DNA of 64,000 nt, from the NCBI RefSeq assembly GCF_027943255.1, contig NC_072897.1, positions 62,334,406 to 62,398,405 of the forward strand, given 5' to 3'. Each line of letters opens with the position of its first letter. The stretch's first letter is position 1. The notes under the pieces are model-generated. The model was not told the DNA's origin, did no database searches, and saw only the letters and a program-made list of their open reading frames with translations. The DNA comes from Anastrepha obliqua. Lineage: Eukaryota; Arthropoda; Insecta; Diptera; Tephritidae. Of this stretch, positions 42,051 through 53,613 are shown in pieces. A program made the position numbers and the translations under genes.

Positions 42051-43035
42051 AAAGACAGCGTGGACAAAAGTTTTGTCATTTCTACATACGTTACACTGTT
42101 CTAGGCTTCTAGCATGCGCACTGTGATTATAAATGAAATTTTTTTATAATTTTGCGTTCCAAATTTTTCAATACATTTTTAATAATATTCACATCTGGTC
42201 TTTGCGATAGTCTGTTTAAGTGGCTTTTTGCATCATCGCCTTGCTCCATGTTCAACTAATTTTGAAGCAATCACTTTTGGATTTATGTACACTTCCGTGA
42301 GTATCAATCGGATGCTTCTGCGAGATAGTTTCTTCGGACGGCCACTGCGCGGTTTTTTCGGTAAAATAAGTATTTTTAAAGTTTATTACAATGGTGTGTC
42401 TGGTCGACTCAAGTTTAAAATTTCACCCTGTAATCCATTTCCTTTCCATGATGTATAATCAAATTTCTTGTGTCAACTAATATTTCTTTTCGCGGAGCCA
42501 TTTTTGATGCTTACTTGTCCAAATACCTATACCATATACATATATTATAATTGGCATCCTTTTTTTGGGGATTTGGCTGAAGAAGAAGGGGGAATTCTAT
42601 ATTTGGCGTGCGTCTTGGTGTTGTTCGACAAATGGCCGCCGTAGCCGATTTGGTTAGTACGTGACTAACATTTTTTCTAATAGCGGTCGCCCCTCGGCAG
42701 GCAAACTTCTGACTCTATTTCTGCCATGAAAAACCTCTTCATAAGCAAAAGTCCAAATACCTACTGAATTCAATATAAGTAAAGCAGAAAACATAATAAA
42801 AAGAAAAAAAAGCTAACGGTACTTTACCTTATCATAACGCAGCATACTGTGTACTAGTTAGGAACGTCCTTCTATATTTAGACTTTTGTCAAGGCTGTTT
42901 TGCGTTTTCCCCATAACTTTATTATTTCATGTTAAAGAATGAAGTTTTTCAGATAAAACTGTAACAATATACGTGTTGGACTTTGAAACCTACAGAAATA
43001 GAGGGTGTATGTAGACTTTTGTACATTACTGTATC
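42050..43035 (-). pseudogene. Tc1-like element remnant, interrupted by a SINE
   Basis: The minus strand from 42502 gives MAPRKEILVDTRNLIIHHGK, a Tc1-type transposase start, followed by decayed HTH sequence (GRPKKL-like at about 42340, and ASKLVEHGA at about 42250) in several frames. At 43013-43035 the sequence rc TACAGTAATGTACAAAAGTC resembles a Tc1-type terminal repeat and would be the 5' end of the element. The SINE at 42530-42750 lies in its 5' UTR. The catalytic domain is not found. Confidence 0.5.
42530..42750 (-). repeat. tRNA-derived SINE, copy 5, with inverted 5' segment
   Basis: A perfect 13-bp duplication, gtccaaataccta, lies at 42517-42529 and 42751-42763. Inside, the 3' part is on the minus strand (42550-42637, from ataattggcatcc to ttcgacaaatgg), and the 5' part is on the plus strand (42635-42745, from ggccgccgtagccgatttgg through gcggtcgcccctcggcagg to aacctcttcataa). 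The head lies at the internal junction. This is the layout produced by twin priming. The plus segment also lacks the second half of the tRNA-like head. Confidence 0.82.
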
Positions 43036-43764
43036 AAATATCGTCAAATGTTTCATTCCCTTGCATTTCATTTATCCTTTTTCGAAACTGGATGAACAAT
43101 TCCATTGGCCTTTTGCTCGATGAAGAAGGGACTCAATTATTTTTCATTTGTATGCAGATTTGTGAGTTATTCTAGAGTTGTATTTCCCTTACCGCAGCAA
43201 ATTAACCCGAAGTGTCGTTCGTTTGTGATTTCTCAGTTGATTTTTGCTCCATTACACGAGTTCATTAAAATAATTGTTGGTTCGTTGGTAGCGGGTCATA
43301 ATTTGCAATATGACACGTAGGATATGCGTGCGTCATATGCAAATTAAGCATATTTATATGATAATCACTTACCGTTTTAAAAATAAGGTTCAATCAACGT
43401 TTCATTTTCACCCTTTCATCAACCCTTTGTTTAATTATCCCCTTCTATTTATGAAATACTTGATTGCGTAAATCTTTTATGTGTAATTACCTAATTTTTT
43501 AGCCCACCACTCACCGTGGCGCGATTGACCTATTTAGCCGGACAAAATTCATTGTCAAATTTTAGATAATTCAATATGGGTTTAGTCAACAGATGTCCAC
43601 TGACTTTCGCAAAAACTGCGAGAATTTTCTTTTAAAGCTTTCATTTTGCAATTATTATTACGTACTGAAGTAGGACAATTGAAATTATATAAATATTTGA
43701 AATGGAAGCCATGGTAAAATTGTAGGGCTATTGCCAAAGCACCTATTTTTGAGAAGTTTCTTGG
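43036..43764. other. No recognised gene
   Basis: AT-rich DNA without a supportable reading frame. A 71-codon frame at 43105-43320 has no recognisable domain. Confidence 0.4.
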
Positions 43765-43905
43765 CGCTTATACCTGTTTTGGAAGTTTGGCCGAGTTCCT
43801 CCTCTCGTTTGTGATGTGCATCTTGATGTTTTTCATTTCATGTGCACGTTGTTCCACAAGTAGAGGGGACTTCAAACTGTAAATCGGCAGAAATACGCTC
43901 CTACT
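43765..43905 (-). repeat. tRNA-derived SINE, copy 6, partial
   Basis: The minus-strand SINE 3' body is recognisable (ttggcgcttatacc, tttggccgagttcctcctct, gttccacaagtagagggga, aaactgtaaatcggcag), with an insertion of about 15 bp in the middle. It fades after 43905 without the tRNA head. Confidence 0.75.
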
Positions 43906-44685
43906 CATACATTATATTTCATATACCTATGTATTTGTATTATATGTATTGTAAATTTATGAATAAATACGAATTCCCGAAAAACTACATCAACAGATTT
44001 TTCAATTATTGTATACCTTCTGGGAAATAATAAAATATGCTGTTGTATGTAGACTTAAGTCCTTCACTGTACATTTTATAAAATATAACACAAAATTGTG
44101 ATATATTTTGATTATACTGCATCAGCGAACGCGTATAGGGATAGGTATTTATTTGGCATTAAATATTATAACCTCTATATAAAGTTGGTAATTTAAAGGT
44201 TACACCGCGTGACACCGTTATATATTGTTGGCATTGTTTACGTAGTGATGTTTTTGTACATATGTTTATGATCAGCTGCACGGGCATATAAAATAATAAC
44301 CATTAAAACACACTTTGCTAAAATTGAGTACATATTCGATGGTTTTCGAGAAAAGTGACACAATTCAAAAATACAAAATATTGAGTTGGGTCAGTTTTCT
44401 AGATAAGTGACGCGCCAATTCGATCACCTGACAAAACAACACTAACGCCATCTCTCAGAATTGCTTCAAGATTCGCTTATGACGCTTTTCCAGATAAAAA
44501 TATATAAACTCTGTAGTAAAAATGACCTATCACATTTGTGTACATTGGTTTCTAACTATATAAAAGAACCCAAAATTTTTTTAATAATTCCTTTTTATTG
44601 AAAAATCAAAGCGAATTTAACGAAACAATAAAAAACCAAAACAAAAATAGTAAATTCAGTCTATAGATATTGAGATCAAAATTTT
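43906..44685. other. No recognised gene
   Basis: AT-rich sequence; no motif seen. The 3' end of the piggyBac element may extend into the last few dozen bases, but I could not identify its terminal repeat. Confidence 0.4.
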
Positions 44686-46420
44686 GTTTTATATAATATT
44701 GTTTTGTGTGATATTCTCTGAAACACTTCTAGTCTTTTGCAAGGCACAAGTGTATTTTACACTTTTGGCACCGAGATCTCGATCGACTTTCGCATCGTGG
44801 ATTGCGACATCTTTTTGCGGTTCCATTAACAAATTCTGGCCAATGGTCGTACCTATCGAACCTTATGTCATCCGGAGTGTTATGTGGGCGATATTTATTT
44901 TCATGATAGCTTTCGGGTAACTCATATGGTGATACTTCCAATGGAGCACTTTTGTACTTCGCCAGGACCTCGCCAATCACCTCGTTACACCTATTATCCT
45001 TGCATCTTTTCTATATTCCATCCAACTATTATACATATATTGCCAAATCAAGAAAATAAGAAAAAAAACTTTGACTGGCCATTTTCTTGTTTTCGCTTTA
45101 ATGCGGTAGTATTCCATCATTTGGTCAGCTATATCCACTCCTCCCATTTTAGAATTGTACAGTTGGACAACGGCAGGAATTGGAACTGCCAACCTTCGCT
45201 TAAGATTTCGCACCCAACGATTTACTTCACCAATTGGATCTTTTCCACATGCTATTGAGGCTATTGTAACGCATTTTTTATCACACCATTTCACAACAAC
45301 TAAATTGTCGTCTTTAACAAACTGGTGTATATCGCCACGGCCCATAAATCTGTCTGGCGGAAAATTTACTCTTTTGCCTAAGTGGTTCCACATCATGGTG
45401 CCTGTCACTTTAAACCCATTTTGCTGTAATTCCTCTAAAAGAGGTTTTGTGGTAAAAAATCTATCGAAGGAGATTACTTCCCTTTGGTAAACACTTAGTA
45501 AGTCCGAAAACAATTGATGGGCGCTCACCAAGTCCACAATCAGGCAATGTTCCAGCTCTTTGAAATAGTTCAAAATGAACGATCAGACCATCAGAAGTAG
45601 CACAAACCAGATTTTTCAAACCCACAGGGCGCGGTTTTGAACGGATTTTTTGTCTGGCAGGGCATCTACTCATCTATTTGCTCATCAATAGAGTATGAAG
45701 TAACTTCAGGCGCTAGTTGATTGCATCGGTGTCGTACCATGTCAATGACAGGCTGAACTCTGCACAGCTTGTTCGTTTTACTAGGTAAGTTATTATCAGC
45801 AACATTAATGGTGTTTCTAATTTCATGAACTTATTTCTTGACATGGAAGAAGCAATTATTTCCACCTATAGTTGTTTTCCCAATACATTTTTATCTGTGA
45901 ATAGCCTAGGCAGGACATAATAATGGCGCAACCATAAAAGTTTTTTAATTCGGTTTCGGTTAGATTAATCTCGTAGCCAAATGCCGCAAGTGTATACATT
46001 TTTGTATATTTTACAATATCCGCAGTGTGTTTCTGTGAAATATTTTGAAAAGTATTCAAGGGTATTCCTAATTCAACGAAATTTTGACAGCCTTACTCTA
46101 TAGGAATATCGTGTTCTGTTCTGTGTGATTTTGCGGCTTTTTGATTAGCTACGAAATGTTCCGAAATTGAATCTGCAAGTTCAATTCAAATCTAATAAAA
46201 AAATAATTAGGTTAATTTTAAAAACGCTAGAAAAATATCTTCTTCTGACTCCTCTTCATCCGAACTATCACTTTCTTGTATTTGGTCGCGCGGTAAGCAT
46301 AGACTCTCAATATCATCATCAGATGAAAAGTTACCATCGGAATTTTCAAGAATATCTAAGACCATTTGAAAGTCAGAATCCCTTGAGAAGTCTATATTTT
46401 TCCCAGCAATTCATCAGATA
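44686..46420 (-). pseudogene. piggyBac-like transposase, broken
   Basis: Right to left: an acidic N-terminus near 46300-46240, a helical region (YWENNYRWK, 45856-46059), then the catalytic region 45573-44977 with SFDRFFTTKPLLEELQQNG, VVVKWCDKK and YNSKMGGVDIADQM, which hold the three catalytic Asp positions, followed by KTRKWPVKVFF. A frameshift near 44977 leads to the C-terminal Cys-rich domain, CRNPRCESRSRSRCQKC and LCLAKD, which is cut by a TAG before the last Cys and YH residues. DDE_Tnp_1_7-type domain; precise TTAA-specific cut-and-paste in the family. Terminal repeats were not identified. Several more breaks between 45573 and 46400. Confidence 0.87.
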
Positions 46421-47319
46421 ACACAATTGTGAGTTTGAAAGAAACTCTTAACTTAAAACCAAGCAACACAATTGTGATATCTGATTTTTAGTTCAGAGAT
46501 AAGTGGAACTAACAAGCAGAATAGTTATTTTGCACATGTTATAACTTGAAATAGCACTGGCTTTATACCTAAACACATTCATATCAAAAATATACCGGTT
46601 TAGATAATAAATATTGGTACTTATTGTAGGCCATACTACTGATAACTCCGAGAAACGATAGGAAACTGATTGTTTTTCTTTTTTGGCACGATGATTTCTC
46701 TTTTTTTCATTTGTATAGGTAAGACAAAAACATAACACAATCACTGCTTTTGGAAGTTTAAGCAAATTTTTACTATATATTTTAGAAATTTTTAAAGTTG
46801 CATCGCACATTCACTTAAGATGGTTCTCAAAGGGATAAGATTATGGCTTGCCGTTAGCAGAAAAAGTGGGTATTAAGTTTTTTTATTTTGCTCTATGAAT
46901 ATGTACGTACCATCAGTGATTTCATAAAGTTGCAAGAAAATTGAGTTAGTTATTAAATTTATTGACAAAAATAATATTTTATAATACAGTACACTAATTT
47001 ATTTTAGAAATTCTTAAATAAAAGGACGAGAATTTAGAAATATACCGAACAAATATTTTAGTAGAATCAAACCGACAATGATTTCAGTATGCCAAATGAA
47101 ATTTTTCGAAGCTCGAAAAGTTGTTCGAAGAAATAAACTATTTTGTTAATTGTTTGAAAAGTTGTCCATATTAAAATAAAGTAATTTTTTTAGAAATACA
47201 ATTAGCGTAATTGCGACAAAAATTGAAAAAAAATGCAAAATGCTTGTGAACGAGAGAATAGGTAAATCGGAAGTTTTGTAAGTGTTTGTTTTCTACACTT
47301 GTTTCCATTGCAGGTTCTT
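46421..47319. other. No recognised gene
   Basis: AT-rich; a minus-strand frame at 46493-46810 (105 codons) has no recognisable motif and low-complexity composition. Some of it may be the piggyBac 5' region. Confidence 0.4.
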
Positions 47320-47333
47320 AAAGAAAAATGATA

Positions 47334-47610
47334 TATATATATTATATATATATAATTGGCGCGTACACCCTTTTTTGGGTGTTTGGCCGAGCTCCTCCTC
47401 CTATTTGTGGTGTGCGTCTTGATGTTGTAGATATTTTTATGAGGAGCTTTTTCATAGCAGAAATACACTCGGAGGTTTGCCATTGCCTGCCGAGGGGCAA
47501 CCGCTGTTAGAAAAAACTTTTTCTTAATTTTGGTGTTTCACCGAGATACGTTCTCTCTGTGAATTCCGAATGGTAGTCACGCACCAACCCGTTCGGCTAC
47601 GGCGGCCGCC
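47334..47610 (-). repeat. tRNA-derived SINE, copy 7, with perfect 14-bp target duplication
   Basis: aaagaaaaatgata at 47320-47333 and 47611-47624 brackets the copy. On the minus strand it runs from the ggcggccgccgtagccg head to a (TA)n tail. The B box is destroyed by a deletion of about 9 bp (gaacgtatctcgg in place of gaacgtaggttcgaatctcgg), and the body has lost about 65 bp between the aaaatatct and catcaagac blocks. Confidence 0.9.
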
Positions 47611-47624
47611 AAAGAAAAATGATA

Positions 47625-48270
47625 GCTGCATAAAATATTATTCAAAAATCCTTAGAGCTTTAATATAAGTACATGTTGTGAGAGCCAGCTTTCCAAAATG
47701 TATTTATCAAATTAAAAAAAAACCTCAAAAATCCCCCTTTTGACATTCTGGCTTATATACGATGCGCAATATACCCTCATCGTCGAACAATTGTTTATTC
47801 GTTTTAAATCGTTCTGTAGTTCATACATTACATACATAAAAAGTTTTTTCCGGCTAACTTGTATGGGTTGCTTCACTGTCACTCTTCTCATTTCCGCAAT
47901 ACCTTCTACACACAAATAAATCAGGGTTGTTTTGTTAAATATGGCCTCACTTACATAGGATCAGATAAAATGAATTTGGGTTCGATTGGTGCTTCTTTAC
48001 ACGTTTCAATAGGTAGATTTTAAATTAAACATTTCGTTAGTAGCATTAAAAAATTAATCCGTAAATCTTAACATAACTGTGGAGCAGCCAAAATGAGTTT
48101 AAATGTTTTCATATCACTAACATTGAGTTTCTTCGAATTCGCGTGAACTTTCTATAGTTATAATACACAAATATTTTAAACAATCGAAAGCTTCTGCTGC
48201 TAGCGCAACATTTTCTTTAGTTTATAGGTATAACAATTAATTATTATGTAAACTTTGAGTCGAAAGTTCT
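47625..48270. other. No recognised gene
   Basis: AT-rich DNA with no motif. Short frames here are not supported. Confidence 0.4.
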
Positions 48271-48272
48271 TT

Positions 48273-49300
48273 AATATAATCAATGATTTTTGAAATAAAC
48301 GCAGCTAAACTCAATTTGTTTGCGACATGTAATACTAAAATAAATAGACGTAAAAAATTCGATGTTTTCAAAATAGCAAGTGAAGATACCCGCGTTACCA
48401 TATGTAATAGATTGAATAGAGTCGATATCAATAACATTACAAACGTCATTTGGAGCAGTACTAAGCGCCAATTGCAAGACATATGCTCAGAAACCCTTGG
48501 CCATACTCGGCACGAAAACAAAGAGTGGGTATTGCCTGATACCTTGTGCTTACTCGAAGGGCGTAGATTAATAAAAGAGCAAATTTTTGGGTTAAGCCAA
48601 GAAGCCGTCGTAAAGTGCAGTTGACGGCAAAATATAATATAATGCATTCAGTAAACTCATAAAAAAAACAAGTTAAAAGTATATGATCAAATTCCACAAA
48701 GGCCTGCGTACTGAGGCACAAAATGCAGCATCGAGAAATGATCTCAAAACTCTGATTACAAAAGATTCGAAGATTACAAAAGACCTAAGTGGACACTACG
48801 AAAATAATAATGCTGTCATCAAGAATGAGAATGGTGTAATTGTTACGAAAAAGAACGAGCGATTAAAAGTATAGGAGAAACATTTTGAAAAAAACCTCCT
48901 TTCAGATGAAAATGCTGAGCTTCCTGTAACAAGTAGGTGCAGACCGATAAAGAGGCGCACAGCTCCGACTGCCCGGATGAAATAAGCACCGCTATTAAAC
49001 TATCAAAACCAGGCAAAGCCACCGAAATCCAACTGACGCGGAACATCGATCATACCAGCTGTCTCCGTACATAATGAGAATTTTCGGATCACGAACGATT
49101 TCAAATCATAAGATATTAAACGGAAGAAATACGGGTGGATCGGGCACATGCTTAGAATGGACGCAAACAACATTGCACAATCGGCCTTGGAATGAAACCC
49201 CATCGGTACAAGGAGCAGAGGACGTCCAAAAAGTAATTGGACAAGTACACTTAATAATGAAACATCCAAATCGTTTACCGAATTAATTATCGAATTATGA
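48273..49300 (+). pseudogene. RTE-like LINE, internally deleted fragment
   Basis: Frame 48283-48624 ends with ITNVIWSSTKRQLQDICSE and LEGRRLIKEQI, the linker helix seen between endonuclease and RT of RTE-type LINEs (often annotated craniofacial development protein 2-like). Frame 48683-48874 continues with NAASRNDLKTL and ENGVIVTKKNERLK, then HFEKNLLSDEN-like residues shifted at 48880. RT is then missing: from about 49115 the sequence jumps to the C-terminal WIGHMLRMDANNIAQSALEW and GTRSRGRP. So almost the whole RT is deleted. No poly-repeat tail was seen. Confidence 0.72.
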
Positions 49301-49802
49301 TATATGGCTCCTATTAGAGAGAGCCGGAAATGTTTTGCAGATAGGTTAAATTCCTTATTTTATAACGTGTATTATATTTAATTAGAACACGCTAGTATTC
49401 TTATATATTATATAAGCTGTTCGCTTATATTTAAGCTGTTCGCCCAGTCTATCGTAATCAGTCAGATATCGTTATTCTTTTACAATAAATTTCAAAATTT
49501 CACGTAATATCAAACAAATGCCTTTTGATTCTCTTTATTTTTAATTCTTCAAACTGTAAAATCGATCTCGAAATTGGTAGCTTAATACGTAAACTACGCT
49601 GTAAAGTCATAATAAAATGTGTACAGCAAAGTCATAATAAAAAGACAGACAAAATGCAAACGGGCAAAGAAAAGAAGTGAAAAGGAAATTGAGTTGAAGA
49701 AATGATAAAATGTTAAAAAGCGATTTTAAAGAATGAGCGGCCGGAAAAATCTTTGAATAAAATAAGATAAGTCGGCTTGATTAAAAAAAAAATGGCGCGT
49801 AC
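49301..49802. other. No recognised gene
   Basis: AT-rich. The stretch about 49400-49500 repeats aagctgttcgc twice and ends ttttacaataaattt, which could be part of an old LTR, but no second copy lies in the window. Confidence 0.35.
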
Positions 49803-51913
49803 ACTTCTGCCAGAAATTCTGTGAGACTTGGCCGTATATTGTCCAAAGATCATTCAATGGGTTCTTGGGTCAAGAGGACTTCTGCGGCAATAGAGTCTCT
49901 AGAACTTCTTTTCAATTCTCATTTTCCGGGATGTAGCGCCTATGACAGTGATGTTGGGAGAATCAGCCGGAGCCGATATGTCCCACAGCATCTTGTCGAT
50001 GTAATAGTTACGAAAGAGAAGGTTGCATGGGCAATTAAATCATTGTGACCTTTCAAATCTACAGACCCTGATGGGATCTTTCCTAAGATATTACAGGAAA
50101 CTCTTAATAGTATTCTACCATGGCTAATGGAAATTTTCAAAGCGTGTCTAAACCTAGTTTATATTCCAAACAGCTGGAAACTTGTTAGAGTCGTCTTCAT
50201 ACCAAAGGCAGGCAGAAGAGACCATGAATCAGCGAAGGACTTTAGGCCAATTAGTCTGTCGTCCTTCCTTTTAAAAACTTTTGAACGGCTTTTAGATATT
50301 CACATTAGAGGTTCGCTGGAGAGTTCTAGTGTATCAAATGCACAACATGCTTACCTCAAAGGCAAATCGACGGAAAAAGTGCTTCACGAGGTAATCCGAA
50401 CAATACAGGGGTCTCTAGTAAACAACTAGTATACCATGGCAGCTTTTCTAGACAAAGAAGGTGCATATAATAACGTTAGCACTAATGCTATCAAAAGGGC
50501 GTTAATAGACTTAGGGGTGGAAAATTGTATCAGCAATTGGATTATCTCTATGATAGAAACCAGGATTATACCAGGATCATCAAAGCTAACATGGGTTATA
50601 TCAAAATAACTAAGAGAGGCCTTAGGGGTACTCCACAGGGGGGAGTATTATCTCCACTTCTTAGGTTATGTGTGATTAGCAAAATCTTAATAAAACTTAA
50701 TAGAGGTGGGGTAAAAGTGGAAAGCTGAAATTGCTTATGCCTGTAAACGTATGCTAGGAATAAGATGGGGTCACCTTAAGCATACAGTACGGTTGTATAA
50801 GGCGGTTATGCGACCAATTTTGGTATGGTTTGGTAGTTTGGTGGAAAGCTCCGGTGCAATCAGATCATGTCCTAAGGAGGCTCTCAACGCACTGACACAT
50901 GTTATTCCAATATTTAGGTTAAAAGAAGCGGGTCGCTGGAAGGAAAAAGCTTGTGGTCATTCCAGTCTACTATTGCGACAAACTCAGTTAACCTCGGTGA
51001 GGGCTGACTACATCGCCCCGACAGTAACATCCAATAGGAATTTTGCCACTCTCTTTCCATCTAAGGAGGAATGGAATAAGGGACTCTCACTAAACAACGT
51101 CGACACTACAGTCTATACAGATGGTTCTAAAATGGATTGTGGTGTTGAAGCTGGTATATATTCTCATAGGCTTAAAATTCAAAAATCTGTGCGTCTCCTC
51201 AATGCCTGCAGTGTCTTCCAGGTGGAAGTATTGGCAATTGGGGAAGCTTGTAGGCTACTAATCGGCGATTTCTCTTTTAACGGCAATATCGCTATTCTTT
51301 CGGATAGCCAAGCTGCAATCCAGGCACTGGATTCAGCTACTACAAACTCTATGGTGGTGTAACAAAGTAGGAATAGCCTCACCGGAATATTGAAGGTAAC
51401 GAAAAAGCAAATGAACTGGCAAGAGGGGGATCTGCCATGAATAACCCTCTTGCAAAATCGGTATTCACACCATTAGCTGCAGTCAAGAGTACAATTTCCC
51501 TAAAATACCTCCGAATCGAAGGGACGAAACGAAGGGACGCCTGGAGACTAACGGCAGTCATAACTGGCTTTTGGTCTGTCGGAGAACAAGCAGTCAAAAT
51601 GGGCATCCCTCACACTACATATTGTCACAGTTGTATACAACCGGAGAAAAAGGAAAAAATCTTCCACTTCCTCTGTGAATGCCCTGCCCTATGTAAGGAC
51701 AGAATGTGGGCTGGCCGCTGTTCGAGAGTCTCGAACAACTGTCTGGCTTAGATGTCAACAACCTAATAAGGTTCTGAAACCGTACAGACTGGATATAGTC
51801 ATGCCGTAAATAACTGGTAAACAAGTTGGTAACAAGGATGTGGCAACAAAATGGTGCGGAAGCGCTAGTTGGATTCTGGAGGAATCACCACTCAAACCAA
51901 CCAACCAACCAAC
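49803..51913 (+). pseudogene. LOA-like LINE, degenerate, YADD region deleted
   Basis: Order: RLGRILSKDHSMGS, LLFNSHFPGC, a TGA at 50046 within the KP/PFKS-PDG block, GIFPKILQE, VVFIPKAGRRD, FRPISLSSFLLK, a TAG at 50428, FLDKEGAYNN, a shift, then RGTPQGGVLSPLL. The RT catalytic YADD segment is missing: the sequence jumps to CKRMLGIRWGHLK near 50745. RNase H is readable from 51100 (VYTDGSKMDCG, FQVEVLAIGEA, LSDSQAAIQALDS). The C-terminal zinc motif FLCECPAL follows at about 51670. The 3' end is (CAAC)n at 51893-51913. The 5' end is truncated before the endonuclease. Confidence 0.87.
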
Positions 51914-52168
51914 AATTCTGTTAGGTGCTTGGCCGAGCTTTTCCTCCAACATATTTGTGGCGTGTGTCTTGACATTATTCCACTAATAGAGGTCCCAGTT
52001 TTAAGCTGACTCCGAATAGCAAATGGTTTTTTTTATGTGGAGCCTTTTTATGGAAGAACACACTCGGAGGTTTGCATTGTCTGCCGAGGGGCAACCGTTA
52101 CTAGAAAATACTTTTCCATTTTGACGTTTACGGCACGGAGATTCGAACCTATGCATCCCCGAATGGTG
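51914..52168 (-). repeat. tRNA-derived SINE, copy 8, partial head
   Basis: On the minus strand the body is diverged (cttggccgagcttttcctcc, gactccgaatagcaaatgg, tgccgaggggcaaccg) and the B box survives as ggttcgaatctccg at about 52135-52148. The A box half of the head is truncated. It begins directly next to the (CAAC)n tail of the LINE, so one element may have inserted into the other's tail. Confidence 0.82.
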
Positions 52169-53613
52169 TTCTTTATACTCGAATATTACTTAACAGTATC
52201 ACATAGAGGAAAATATAGTATGCCTTTAATTTTATTTAGGGAGGCTAGTAAATTTGAAAACTTTGAACTATTTTGGATTAAGGCGCTCTTGCAGCAAACA
52301 AGCGATATGAAAGAATTTGGGTTAGTGATTTTAATGTTCTGAATTTTTCAGTGATAACAGTGAACTCAATTTGTTTGGCTATGATGCTAGGTGCTACGTA
52401 TGGCGCAAGCAAGATGAAGAATAAAAAACATAGGGAAGACTGTGAAGGACGATAGATGGATGAAGATTGCTAGCTTGATATCTTGAATTAGGGCATAGAA
52501 GGGACTTTTAGGGCAAGTCGGACTTTGTTAAAAAATGTAAATTCTGTGATCCGGAAGGAACTTAAAAACGCGTCACTAAAAGAATGGAACATTTGCCGAA
52601 ATTTAAACCAAAAAATTCCAAAGTGACTGACGAAAGTTAAAAAACAAAGGTGATATTCAATGAGGTACGAAAAAATAAATTTATGCCAAATACATACATA
52701 ATAATTAAATAGGCTTTCAATATGGCCACATTTTTCATGAAATCTGTTGTTTATGTTTTAAAACACTGAATTAATTTTGTTTGTAAAACTTTGATTATTT
52801 GATACATTTGATAATGTCTTCTGGTGTTATATCCTGTAGTTTAGCAACGGTATGCTTTTCTGATGTAAAAAAAAAACTTTTCATTAACGCAGTTGACATT
52901 TCGTAAGCTATATGAAACCACAGGAAACCACAGAGAGAAGTTCGACTCAAACTTTTGTGCAAATATAAATTAGAACAGACCTACATATTTGAAGTTTGGA
53001 AATATTATTATTATAAAAACAAATATATATCATAACTCTACCTTTGATAAATGATTGTGTAAAACATATTATATATACCAAAGGCAGATCCTCCACAAAT
53101 GGTTCAATCCTCCGGACGCGTTGAAGTGTTTAACACATTTAACACACCGCGCATTGGGAATTCGTACACAAATATTGAATTTACCTGTTAAACCTTCACC
53201 AAATGCCCTGATTGGGCCTTTGCGACTTTTATATTTTCGAAAAAATATAACCACTGTTTCAAATATTTAACTGTTTTGTAAATTATTTTGTTGCCCAAAT
53301 GAAAACTTATACAGGTAACTTTATACGGTCTGAAACAAAAACCAAACTAAGGCTTCTATGTACTTTTGACTATATAACTTATTTGGCTAACGATAAATAT
53401 GTAAATTGTTAAAGACTCATATATATTTCGCAGATTTATAATTATATTATAATTTATTATTTTTATTACAGTTGTTTTAAGTGGACCCTAGGCTATGAAT
53501 GACTAAAAGTTTAAAAATTGTATTAGAACTCATCAATTTACGACTTAGCAGCAGTCGACTTAAGTTGATTTGATAAAAGTCCACATTACTATATATAAAT
53601 ATCTAAACAACAT
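52169..53613. other. No recognised gene
   Basis: About 1.4 kb of AT-rich DNA with only short chance frames. No repeat or transposon motif recognised. Confidence 0.45.

Noticed and set aside
53055..53270. 71-codon plus frame and its antisense frame at 53 kb
   Set aside because: No recognisable domain, no conservation evidence, and both strands open equally, typical of chance.
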